In this document: piece after piece, positions 27,264 through 35,092 of the stretch
How positions within the stretch are numbered: position 1 is the first letter of the stretch
Layout: each line of letters starts with the position of its first letter
NCBI RefSeq assembly: GCF_020009625.1
Contig: NZ_JAIHLP010000002.1
Coordinates: 2,542,001-2,606,000, forward strand
Length of the DNA: 64,000 bases
From: Leifsonia poae
Lineage (GTDB): Bacteria; Actinomycetota; Actinomycetes; Actinomycetales; Microbacteriaceae
Reading direction: 5' to 3'
Made by a program: the position numbers and the translations under genes
Notes under the pieces: model-generated
Told to the model about the DNA's origin: nothing
Seen by the model: the letters and a program-made list of their open reading frames with translations, nothing else
Database searches by the model: none

Positions 27264-28162
27264 TGCTCTACTCCTCAGTTCCGGCGCACGCGAAGCGGGC
27301 CGCCTTCCGAGCTCGCCTCGCCACCGGCGAGCTCGTCCGGATGCCCGGCGCCTTCAATCCGCTCTCCGCCCGCCTGATCGAACGCAAGGGCTTCGAGGGC
27401 GTCTACATCTCGGGGGCCGTGCTCAGCGCCGACCTCGGCCTGCCCGACATCGGGCTCACCACGCTCACCGAGGTCGCCGGCCGCTCCGCGCAGATCACCA
27501 GGATGACCGACCTCCCAGCCCTCGTCGACGCCGACACGGGTTTCGGCGAGCCGATGAACGTCGCCCGCACCGTGCAGACCCTCGAGGATGCGGGGGTCGC
27601 CGGTCTGCACATCGAAGACCAGGTCAACCCCAAGCGCTGCGGCCACCTCGACGGCAAACAGGTCGTCGACACGAGCACCGCGCTCAAACGCATCCGTGCC
27701 GCCGCCGATGCCCGCCGCGACCCGAACCTGCTCATCATGGCGCGCACCGACATCCGTGCCGTCGAGGGGCTCGACGCGGCCATCGACCGAGCCAAAGCAC
27801 TCGTCGACGCCGGCGCCGACGCGGTCTTCCCCGAGGCGATGCGCGATCTCGGTGAGTTCGAGGCCGTCCGCAACGCCATCGACGTCCCGATGCTCGCCAA
27901 CATGACCGAGTTCGGCAAAAGCGACCTCTTCACCGTCGATCAGCTGCGCGACGTGGGCGTGAACATCGTGATCTGGCCGGTCTCGTTGCTGCGCCTGGCC
28001 ATGGGGGCCGCCGAGCGCGGCCTCGACCAGCTGCTCGACACAGGGACCCTCGAACCCAAGCTCGGCGAAATGCAGCATCGCGCAGACCTCTACGACCTGA
28101 TTGACTACGAAGGCTACAACGCGTTCGACACGTCCGTCTTCAACTTCGAGGTCGGGCGCTGA
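27263..28162 (+). CDS. prpB: 2-Methylisocitrate lyase
   Basis: Cleaves 2-methylisocitrate to pyruvate and succinate. The 299-residue protein has the superfamily catalytic loop KRCGH at residues 124-128, the metal-binding VDADTGFGEPMNVARTV, HIEDQVNPKRCGHLDGK and IMARTDIRAVEGLDAAIDRA, followed by FPEAM and NMTEFGKS, all typical of PrpB. The ATG at 27263 overlaps the prpD stop by one base, so it is translated from the same message. It is an intact member of the same superfamily as the broken gene at 19294-20107. Confidence 0.95.
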   Translation: MLYSSVPAHAKRAAFRARLATGELVRMPGAFNPLSARLIERKGFEGVYISGAVLSADLGLPDIGLTTLTEVAGRSAQITRMTDLPALVDADTGFGEPMNVARTVQTLEDAGVAGLHIEDQVNPKRCGHLDGKQVVDTSTALKRIRAAADARRDPNLLIMARTDIRAVEGLDAAIDRAKALVDAGADAVFPEAMRDLGEFEAVRNAIDVPMLANMTEFGKSDLFTVDQLRDVGVNIVIWPVSLLRLAMGAAERGLDQLLDTGTLEPKLGEMQHRADLYDLIDYEGYNAFDTSVFNFEVGR

Positions 28163-28216
28163 GCCTGACCACCCACCGGAAGCAGTGCGATCCCTGCCAG
28201 CAGCGAAGGAGCAGCA

Positions 28217-29356
28217 ATGACCGACCGTGAGATCCACAAGGGCCTCGCCGGTGTGGTGGTGGACACCACCTCCGTCTCCAGCGTCAACCCGGAGACGAAC
28301 TCTCTGCTCTACCGGGGGTACCCGGTGCAGGAGCTCGCCACGCACTGCTCGTTCGAGGAGGTCGCTTTCCTGCTCTGGCACGGAGAGCTTCCCGCCGCCG
28401 ACGAACTCGTCGCATTCGAGGCGCTCGAACGGTCGTTGCGGGTGCTCGACGCGCGCACCAGGCGTGCGATCGACGATGTGCCGGTCAGCGCGCATCCGAT
28501 GGATGTGGTGCGAAGCGCGGTCAGCCAGCTCGGCGGTCTCGACGACACCCTCACACGGCCGAACGGTGTGCTCGACCCCGAGCTCAACGACGGACGCGCC
28601 CTCTACCTGCTCGCGCAGCTGCCCACGATCGTGGCCTACGACCAGCGTCGTCGTCACGGCCTGCCGGCAGTCGAACCGCGCGACGACCTCGACTATTCGA
28701 GGAACTTCCTCTGGATGACCTTCGGCGAGATCCCCGATGATGTCGTCGTCGACGCGTTCCGGGTCTCGCTGGTGTTGTATGCGGAGCACTCTTTCAACGC
28801 CTCGACGTTCACCGCCCGCGTCATCGCCTCCACCCTCTCCGACGTCTACTCCGCCGTCACCGGCGCGGTCGGTGCCCTCAAGGGACCTCTGCACGGCGGC
28901 GCCAACGAGGCCGTGATGCACGCCTTCGACGAGATCAAGACCGCCGACCGCGCCGAGGCGTGGCTCGACGAAGCCCTCGCCGCCAAGCGCAAGATCATGG
29001 GCTTCGGTCACCGGGTCTACAAGAACGGCGACTCCCGCGTGCCGACGATGAAAGCCGCCCTGGAGACGCTGGTCGAGCACTACGACCGTGCAGACATGCT
29101 CGACCTCTACAACGCGCTCGAGAAGGCGATGGGCGACCGCAAGAATATCAAGCCGAACCTCGACTACCCCTCCGGTCCCGCATACAATCTGATGGGATTC
29201 GACACCGAGACGTTCACACCGTTGTTCGCGGCCGCCCGTGTCGTCGGCTGGACGGCCCATGTCTTCGAGCAATATGCGGCCAACTCGCTCATCCGCCCGC
29301 TCTCCCGCTACATCGGCCCGGCCGAACGCCATCTCGCCGTGTCGCCCCGTTCCTGA
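28217..29356 (+). CDS. prpC: 2-Methylcitrate synthase
   Basis: Condenses propionyl-CoA with oxaloacetate to 2-methylcitrate. The 379-residue protein has the citrate-synthase fold motifs: LLYRGYPVQELATHCSFEEVAFLLWHGELP, AEHSFNASTFTARVIAST (catalytic His), GALKGPLHGGANEAVM and KIMGFGHRVYKNGDSRVP, with the aspartate in MGFDTETFTPLFAAARVVGW. The short length and prp context favour methylcitrate synthase over a housekeeping citrate synthase. AAGGAG at 28207-28212 is well spaced to the ATG at 28217. It is separated from prpB by 54 bp. Confidence 0.94.
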   Translation: MTDREIHKGLAGVVVDTTSVSSVNPETNSLLYRGYPVQELATHCSFEEVAFLLWHGELPAADELVAFEALERSLRVLDARTRRAIDDVPVSAHPMDVVRSAVSQLGGLDDTLTRPNGVLDPELNDGRALYLLAQLPTIVAYDQRRRHGLPAVEPRDDLDYSRNFLWMTFGEIPDDVVVDAFRVSLVLYAEHSFNASTFTARVIASTLSDVYSAVTGAVGALKGPLHGGANEAVMHAFDEIKTADRAEAWLDEALAAKRKIMGFGHRVYKNGDSRVPTMKAALETLVEHYDRADMLDLYNALEKAMGDRKNIKPNLDYPSGPAYNLMGFDTETFTPLFAAARVVGWTAHVFEQYAANSLIRPLSRYIGPAERHLAVSPRS

Positions 29357-29550
29357 CCCCGTTCCCGTTCCTGACCCCGTTCTTGACCTGTTCCTGGTCC
29401 TGACCCCGTTCCCGTTCCTGTTTTCAGGATTCGGCGGCCAACACAGACCGTCTCATCCTGTATTCAGGACCGCACGGTCCCGCGTCGTCGATTCTTCCTG
29501 AGAACGGACGCACCGACACTGCGCGGCGGCTCCCGTGAACAGCCACACCC
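29357..29550. repeat. prpC/thiolase convergent spacer with degenerate repeats and two matching palindromes
   Basis: Just after the prpC stop, variants of GTTCCTGACCCCGTTC are repeated about four times (29347-29420). Two 14-bp palindromes follow, TCCTGttttCAGGA at 29416-29429 and TCCTGtattCAGGA at 29456-29469, with centres exactly 40 bp apart. Neither lies upstream of a gene, since both flanking genes end here. They could be weak bidirectional terminators or a protein-binding pair. No gene is seen in this gap. Confidence 0.6.
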
Positions 29551-30738
29551 TCATCGCGACAGCAGCAATGCCTCACCCTGTCCGCCACCGCCGCACAGCG
29601 CGACGGCGGCCTTCCCCGACCCGCGCCGGGCCAGTTCGTGCGCGGCATGCACGGCGAGCCGGGCACCGGATGCGCCGATCGGATGCCCGAGTGCGATCGC
29701 GCCACCGTGGATGTTCACCCGCTCGGGGTCGAGCCCCAGGTCGGCCATCGACTGCAGTGCGACCGCAGCGAACGCCTCATTGATCTCGACGAGGTCGAGA
29801 TCGTCCGTCGCCCACCCCGTCTTCGCCAGCGCCGCCGCGATCGCATTCGAGGGCTGCGAGTGCAAGGAGTTGTCCGGGCCGGCCACCTGACCGCTCGCTC
29901 CGACGACGGCCAGCCAGGTCAAGCCCAGCCGTTCCGCGTTCTCGCGGCTCGTGAGCACGAGGGCCGCGGCGCCGTCGCTCAGCGGTGACGAATTGCCGGC
30001 CGTCAGCGTGCCCCCCTCCGCGAAGCTGGGCCGCAGCCCGGCCAGGGTCTCGGGTGTCGACTCAGGACGCACCCCCTCATCCGCCGTCACCACGACCGGG
30101 TCGCCTTTGCGCTGCGGGATGCTGACCGGCGCCAGTTCCGCATCGAACGCCCCCGAGACCGCGGCGCGGCCGGCCCGTTGGTGCGAGGCGGCGGCGAACG
30201 CGTCCTGCGCTTCCCGCGTCAGCCCGAGCCGCTCGGTGTACTTCTCGGTCGAGGCTCCCATCGAGATCCCGTCGAAGGCGTCGGTCAGGCCGTCGTGGGC
30301 GGCGGAGTCGAGCGCGGTGATCGAGCCGTAGTTCCATCCCGTGCGCGAGCCGGGCAGCACATGCGGCGCGTTGGTCATCGATTCCTGACCGCCGGCCACC
30401 ACCACCTCGGCCTCGCCGGCACGGATGAGCCGGGCCGCGTCGATCACCGCCGCCAGCCCGGAGAGGCACACCTTGTTGATCGTCACGGCCGGAACGTTCC
30501 AGCCGAGTCCGGCGGCGATCGCCGTCTGGCGCGCCGGATTCTGGCCCGCCCCCGCTTGCAGCACCTGCCCGAAGATCACGGCTTCCACCGCAGCGGGTTC
30601 GACCCCCGAATCGGCGAGGGCCTTCTTCAGGGCGACCGCGCCCAGGTCGACCGCGCTCAGCGACGCGAGAGCACCCTTGAGCTTTCCCTGGGGGGTGCGG
30701 GCGGCAGACAGGATGACAACGTCTCGTGGACCGTTCAT
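29551..30738 (-). CDS. Acetyl-CoA C-acetyltransferase (thiolase)
   Basis: Thiolase of 395 residues that forms or cleaves acetoacetyl-CoA. The acyl-accepting Cys91 lies in INKVCLSGLAAV. The C-terminal active-site elements are NIHGGAIALGHPIGASGAR (His) and VALCGGGGQGEALLL (second Cys). The NEAFAAVALQSM segment is also present. The ATG at 30738 is preceded by AAGGAG at about 6 nt. The gene is convergent with prpC. It could serve beta-oxidation, ketone-body or polyhydroxybutyrate metabolism; nothing nearby decides. Confidence 0.95.
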   Translation of the reverse strand: MNGPRDVVILSAARTPQGKLKGALASLSAVDLGAVALKKALADSGVEPAAVEAVIFGQVLQAGAGQNPARQTAIAAGLGWNVPAVTINKVCLSGLAAVIDAARLIRAGEAEVVVAGGQESMTNAPHVLPGSRTGWNYGSITALDSAAHDGLTDAFDGISMGASTEKYTERLGLTREAQDAFAAASHQRAGRAAVSGAFDAELAPVSIPQRKGDPVVVTADEGVRPESTPETLAGLRPSFAEGGTLTAGNSSPLSDGAAALVLTSRENAERLGLTWLAVVGASGQVAGPDNSLHSQPSNAIAAALAKTGWATDDLDLVEINEAFAAVALQSMADLGLDPERVNIHGGAIALGHPIGASGARLAVHAAHELARRGSGKAAVALCGGGGQGEALLLSR

Positions 30739-30908
30739 GGCGACTCCTTCGTGGCCGTTCGGGCGGCTTGTGGCCGGGTTCCTTTCACCATCTCACACCC
30801 GGGGCTCCACGGCGACGGGCGCCTCCCGGATTGTCCACACCCCGGCGGTTCTCCACAGATCGGCCTGCGGCCGGCTCCGGGTTCCTCGGGTCTCCCTATC
30901 GTGGGGGC

Positions 30909-31661
30909 ATGTCAGACCACGAAGAGGAGGAGCCCCTTGCGAACATCCCAGCCCACGATCGCCCGCGCGAACGGATGCGGCGCCTCGGAGTCGGCTCGCT
31001 CACCGACGACGAAGTGCTGGCACTCGTGCTCGGCTCCGGCCAACCGGGGCGCAGCGTCATCGCGTTCGCGCGGTCCATCCTCCGACGCACCGGCGGCTTC
31101 CCCGGCCTTGCGACGATGGACTACGCCCGGCTCGAGACCCTCCCCGGCATCGGGCCGGCGACCGCCGGGAAGCTGGTCGCGACCATCGAGATCTGGCGGC
31201 GGGCCGGAACCTCGTCCGCTTGGACGCGGCTGGTCGACCACGAAGCGATCGCGAAGATCGTCAAGCCCGAGCTTCTCCACCGCGACAATGAGCGGTTCGT
31301 CGTCGTCATCGCGGATCGCGCCTCTCGGCCGATCGAGATCGTGCTGCTCCGCGACGGCGGCGTCGACCAGGTCACGATCGAGCCGGCCGAGGTGCTCCAG
31401 GCCGTGCTCACCCGGGGTGGCCGGTCATTCGCGGTCGCGCACAACCATCCGAGCGGCATCCTCGACCCGAGCGTGGCCGACATCGCCGTCACCCGTCGTC
31501 TCGACCAGGCGGCGGTCACCATCGGCCTCCGGTTCCTCGGGCACATCCTCGTCGCCGGAGACGGCTGGGTCACCCTTCCCGCGCGCGGCTCTACGGCAGC
31601 AGGCGGGTCGGTCCGCGGAAGAGGTAGGTCGTCTCCCGCAGGTTCGACAGGTGCAGCATGA
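30909..31661 (+). CDS. radC: RadC-type JAB-domain DNA repair family protein
   Basis: A 250-residue protein with the RadC layout: an N-terminal helix-hairpin-helix-like part (RMRRLGVGSLTDDEVLALVLGSG, ETLPGIGPATAGKLVA) and a C-terminal JAMM/JAB metalloprotease-like domain with AHNHPSGILDPSVADIAVTRRL. The role of RadC is unsettled. TATCGT (30897-30902) ends 6 nt before the ATG. The frame overlaps the 3' end of convergent aspS by 71 bp. The last ~25 residues (Gly/Ser/Ala/Arg-rich) look like readthrough, because RadC usually ends soon after the conserved LGHILVAGDGWVTL segment. Confidence 0.87.
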   Translation: MSDHEEEEPLANIPAHDRPRERMRRLGVGSLTDDEVLALVLGSGQPGRSVIAFARSILRRTGGFPGLATMDYARLETLPGIGPATAGKLVATIEIWRRAGTSSAWTRLVDHEAIAKIVKPELLHRDNERFVVVIADRASRPIEIVLLRDGGVDQVTIEPAEVLQAVLTRGGRSFAVAHNHPSGILDPSVADIAVTRRLDQAAVTIGLRFLGHILVAGDGWVTLPARGSTAAGGSVRGRGRSSPAGSTGAA

Positions 31662-32919
31662 GCATCAGCACGCGGCCGAGACCCATGCCGAAACCACCGT
31701 GCGGCGGAACGCCGTAGCGGAAGAAGTCGAGGTAGAAACCGAGCTCGGCCGGGTCCAGACCCTTCTCGCGGGCCTGCGCCTCGAGGATTTCGACGCGATG
31801 CTCGCGCTGGGCTCCGGTCGAGATCTCGACGCCGTTGAAGATGAGGTCGTAGCTGTTGGTGATGCTCTCGTCGGCCGCGTTGCGCATGTGGTAGAACGGC
31901 CGGATGCTCGCGGCGTAGTCGGTGAGGAAGACGAATTCGTGGCCGAACGTCTCCTTCACATATGCGGAGATCTGTCGCTCGCCCTCCGGGTCCATGTCGT
32001 CATCGTGGCGCGGAACCTCGTAGCCGCGCTCCGCCACGATCCGCTTCGCCTCGGCGAGGGGGATGCGCGGGAACGGCGTCGACGGCACCTCGATGTCGAC
32101 GTCGAACAGTGCCTTGATCTGCTCGCCGTGCTTCTCTTTCACGGCGGAGAATCCGGCAACGATCAGGTTCTCGTGCAGCGCCATCACGTCTTCGTGGCTG
32201 TCGATCCAGCTGATCTCTGTGTCGACGCTGGTGAACTCGGTGGCGTGACGGCTCGTGAAACTGGGGTCGGCGCGGAAGGCCGGACCGATCTCGAAGATCT
32301 TGCCGAAGCCGGCCGACTGGGCCATCTGCTTGAAGAACTGCGGGCTCTGCGAGAGGTACGCCTTGGTGTCGAAGTAGTCGACCTCGAACAGCTCTGCGCG
32401 CGACTCGCTCGCACTGGCCATGAGTTTCGGCGTGTGCAGCTCGATGAAGTCGTGGTTCACCCAGTACTCGCGCAGGGCGTGCTCGAATGTGGTCTGCACT
32501 CGGAAGATCAGGTTGTTCTTCGGCTCGCGCAGGTCGAGGAAGCGCCAATCCATGCGCTTGTCGATCCCGCTGTCGGCAGCGATCGGCGTCTCGGGGATGG
32601 CGGCCGTCTCCACGGTCAGCGTGCTGAGCTTGATCTCGATGCCGCCGAGCTTCACGCGCTCGTCGTGCTTGAGCTCGCCGGTGGCGGTCACGAAACTGCC
32701 CTGGGCGAGGCCCGAGATCGTGGTGGCCGGCTCATCGGCGACGACGACGCCGTCGGCGTCGACCGTGCGCGGATTCACCAACTGAACGGCACCGCTCTCG
32801 TCGCGCAGAACGACGAACTGCACCTTCTTCTGGTCGCGAACGGTCTCCACCCAGCCGGCGACGGTCACGGGGCCGTCGGGGGAGGCGGCCAGGTCTTTGA
32901 TCAATACTCGTTCGGTCAC
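31591..32919 (-). CDS. aspS: Aspartyl-tRNA synthetase, short archaeal-type (probable aspartate--tRNA(Asn) ligase)
   Basis: Class II synthetase of 442 residues. It has an N-terminal OB-fold anticodon domain (VTVAGWVETVRDQKKVQFVVLRDESG) followed directly by the catalytic core: motif 1 region FIELHTPKLMASASESRAELF, QSPQFFKQM, IGPAFRADPSFTSRHATEFTSVDTE (motif 2) and GFGMGLGRVLMLML (motif 3). It lacks the ~100-residue GAD insertion of the usual bacterial enzyme. This short form is often non-discriminating and then requires GatCAB to make Asn-tRNA. The GTG at 32919 has TAGGCT at 32928-32933, 8 nt upstream. Confidence 0.9.
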   Translation of the reverse strand: MTERVLIKDLAASPDGPVTVAGWVETVRDQKKVQFVVLRDESGAVQLVNPRTVDADGVVVADEPATTISGLAQGSFVTATGELKHDERVKLGGIEIKLSTLTVETAAIPETPIAADSGIDKRMDWRFLDLREPKNNLIFRVQTTFEHALREYWVNHDFIELHTPKLMASASESRAELFEVDYFDTKAYLSQSPQFFKQMAQSAGFGKIFEIGPAFRADPSFTSRHATEFTSVDTEISWIDSHEDVMALHENLIVAGFSAVKEKHGEQIKALFDVDIEVPSTPFPRIPLAEAKRIVAERGYEVPRHDDDMDPEGERQISAYVKETFGHEFVFLTDYAASIRPFYHMRNAADESITNSYDLIFNGVEISTGAQREHRVEILEAQAREKGLDPAELGFYLDFFRYGVPPHGGFGMGLGRVLMLMLHLSNLRETTYLFRGPTRLLP

Positions 32920-33025
32920 GATCCACTAGCCTACCGTCCGCCCCTCCCGCCGGCGCGGGCCGTCGGGAAGCCGTCGACGGGGGCGCACAGTGAATTCAAG
33001 GCAAACCCCTCCGTAGACTGGGGTC

Positions 33026-33748
33026 GTGGTAGCAAGCCAAGTCCACCTCGTACGTCATGGCGAGGTGTTCAACCCCGACGGCATCCTGTACGGCAGGCTG
33101 CCGGGCTTCGGCCTCTCCAAGCTCGGGCACCGCATGGCGCAGTCCGCCGCCGACGACCTCGGCGCCCGCGGACGCACGATCGCTGCCCTCCGCGTGTCCC
33201 CGTTGCAGCGCACCCGCGAGTCGGCTGCTCCCGTCGCCCGGATGTTCGGCCTCGAGCCCCGCATCGACGACCGCATCATCGAGCCGACCAACCACTTCGA
33301 GGGCACCGTGATGGCACGGGCCCTCCGCAACCCGGTGAACTGGCCGTTCCTCGTCAACCCGGCACGGCCGAGCTGGGGCGAGCCGTACAGGAGCATCGAG
33401 GCGCGGATGCGCGCCGCGATCGACGATGCGTTCGACTCGGTCGACGAAGGCGACGTCGTCCTCGTCAGCCATCAGCTCCCGATCTGGGTCACCCACCTCT
33501 CGGTCGCCGGGGAGCGGTTCTGGCACGATCCGCGCAAGCGCCGGTGCGCGCTCTCCAGCATTACCACCTTCGAGCGCACGACGGTGCCGGCCGCGCAGCC
33601 GAACCCGGAGGCCGCCGCCGCAGAATCTTCTTCCTCCTCCATCGAGGTCCCTCAGAACGGAGCACCCCCCGTGCGCATCATCGAGGTCGGATACGTCGAT
33701 CCGGCCGCCGCCCTGAACGCCACCGCCACCGATGTGGGGGCCGTGTGA
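33026..33748 (+). CDS. Histidine phosphatase superfamily protein
   Basis: A 240-residue phosphoglycerate-mutase-like phosphatase. The phosphohistidine motif is LVRHGEVFNPDGILYGRLPG at the N-terminus, with SPLQRTRESAAP near residue 55 and the second catalytic histidine in VVLVSHQLPIWVTHL. The C-terminal ~50 residues are low complexity (AAAAESSSSS) before a final strand. TAGACT (33014-33019) ends 6 nt before the GTG. The stop overlaps the ResA-like gene as GTGA, so this gene leads the cytochrome c maturation operon. Its substrate there is unknown. Confidence 0.9.
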   Translation: MVASQVHLVRHGEVFNPDGILYGRLPGFGLSKLGHRMAQSAADDLGARGRTIAALRVSPLQRTRESAAPVARMFGLEPRIDDRIIEPTNHFEGTVMARALRNPVNWPFLVNPARPSWGEPYRSIEARMRAAIDDAFDSVDEGDVVLVSHQLPIWVTHLSVAGERFWHDPRKRRCALSSITTFERTTVPAAQPNPEAAAAESSSSSIEVPQNGAPPVRIIEVGYVDPAAALNATATDVGAV

Positions 33749-34350
33749 AGCGTCGAATCCGCCTCCTCCTGTCTGCCGCCGCCCTCGCCGCCTCGGCGGG
33801 CCTCGTGCTCTCCGGCTGCACGACGGACAAGCTCGCCGAGCAGTACCGGTCGGGCTCCGGCCAGAACTACATCGCCGGCGACGGCACGGTCAGCGAGTTC
33901 GCCGTGAACAACCGCGGCGACGCGGTGACCTTCTCCGGCAAGACCGGCACCGGCGAGACGGTGTCGTCCATGCAGTATGCGGGCGACGTCCTCGTCGTGA
34001 ACTTCTGGTACGCGGGATGCCCCCCGTGCCGTGTCGAGGCGCCTGAGCTCGAGAAGCTGTACAAGAAGTACCAAGCACAGGGCGTCGGATTCCTCGGAGT
34101 CAATCTGTACGACTCGGAAGCCACGTCGGCGAGCTTCGAGAACGAGAAGGGGATCACCTACCCGTCGGTCCTCGACCGCGACACCGGCTCCGTGCTCCTC
34201 GCGTTCAGCAAGACCGTTCCGCCGAAAGCGACGCCCACCACTCTGGTGATCGACAAGAAGGGGCGGGTCGCAGCCCGCATCCTCGGAGCGCTCCCCGACC
34301 CGAGCATCCTCGACACCCTTATCCACGACACGCTCGCCGAGACCGATTGA
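33745..34350 (+). CDS. TlpA/ResA-like thiol-disulfide lipoprotein
   Basis: A 201-residue exported thioredoxin-fold lipoprotein. A basic N-terminus and hydrophobic signal end in the lipobox LSGC near residue 25. The redox site is NFWYAGCPPCRVEAPEL, with FLGVNLYDSEATSASFENEKG and PTTLVIDKKGRVAARILG later. In cytochrome c system II, ResA reduces the heme-binding CXXCH cysteines of apocytochrome c outside the membrane. The GTG at 33745 overlaps the phosphatase stop; the CcdA start follows the stop by one base. Confidence 0.92.
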   Translation: MKRRIRLLLSAAALAASAGLVLSGCTTDKLAEQYRSGSGQNYIAGDGTVSEFAVNNRGDAVTFSGKTGTGETVSSMQYAGDVLVVNFWYAGCPPCRVEAPELEKLYKKYQAQGVGFLGVNLYDSEATSASFENEKGITYPSVLDRDTGSVLLAFSKTVPPKATPTTLVIDKKGRVAARILGALPDPSILDTLIHDTLAETD

Positions 34351-34351
34351 G

Positions 34352-35092
34352 GTGACCGGACTCGCCGACATCGTGTTCAGCGGCCAGCTTCTGCTGGCGC
34401 TGCCCATCGCCGTGCTCGCCGGTCTCGTCTCGTTCGCGTCGCCCTGTGTCCTGCCCCTGGTGCCGGGCTACCTGGCGTATGTCGGCGGGTTCAGTGAGCC
34501 GGGCGCCAAACGGGAACGGTCGAGGCTGCTCACCGGGGTCTCGCTCTTCATCCTCGGCTTCGCTGTCATCTTCGTCGCATACGGTGCGGCGTTCGGTGCG
34601 CTCGGCTCCTGGCTGTTCCGGTGGCAAGATCTGGTCATCCGCATCCTCGGCGTGTTCGTCATCGTGATGGGGCTCGTCTTCATCGGTCAGTTCTCGTTCC
34701 TGCAGCGCACCATCAAGCCCAGCTGGCGGCCGGCCACCGGGCTCATCGGCGCTCCTCTGCTCGGAATCGTGTTCGGCCTCGGCTGGACGCCGTGCATCGG
34801 CCCGACCCTCGGCGCCATCAGTGCGCTCAGCGTCGGTTCGGGATCGCCGTGGCGCGGCGCCCTGCTCGGGCTCTTCTACTGCATCGGCCTCGGGATCCCG
34901 TTCCTGCTCGTGGCGCTCGGCTTCGACTGGGTCGCCGGTTCGGTCGCGTTCCTCAAGCGGCACATCCGGCTGATCAATATCATCGGCGGCGTTCTGCTCG
35001 TCGTCATCGGCGTCTTGATGGCGACCGGACTCTGGAGTGACCTCATGTCCCGATTCTTGGCGGTGATCGTAGGCTTTGAGCCGGCCATCTGA
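34352..35092 (+). CDS. ccdA: Cytochrome c biogenesis protein CcdA (DsbD-type electron transfer)
   Basis: A 246-residue polytopic membrane protein that carries electrons across the membrane to ResA. Six membrane segments are visible. The conserved cysteines are in FASPCVLPLVPGYLAYVGG (first helix) and GWTPCIGPTLGAISAL (fourth helix). The GTG at 34352 comes one base after the ResA-like stop. The 3' end overlaps the ResB frame by 17 bp. The whole set, ResA-CcdA-ResB-CcsA, is in the order usual for actinobacteria. Confidence 0.94.
   Translation: MTGLADIVFSGQLLLALPIAVLAGLVSFASPCVLPLVPGYLAYVGGFSEPGAKRERSRLLTGVSLFILGFAVIFVAYGAAFGALGSWLFRWQDLVIRILGVFVIVMGLVFIGQFSFLQRTIKPSWRPATGLIGAPLLGIVFGLGWTPCIGPTLGAISALSVGSGSPWRGALLGLFYCIGLGIPFLLVALGFDWVAGSVAFLKRHIRLINIIGGVLLVVIGVLMATGLWSDLMSRFLAVIVGFEPAI

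Noticed and set aside
31580..31661. Frameshift near the radC 3' end
   Set aside because: The low-complexity tail overlapping aspS looks odd, but the JAB domain is complete and simple readthrough to the next stop explains it.
30178..34350. 1390-codon plus-strand open frame
   Set aside because: Only the last part (from 33745, the ResA-like protein) is real; the rest is antisense to the thiolase and aspS or out of frame with radC and the phosphatase.
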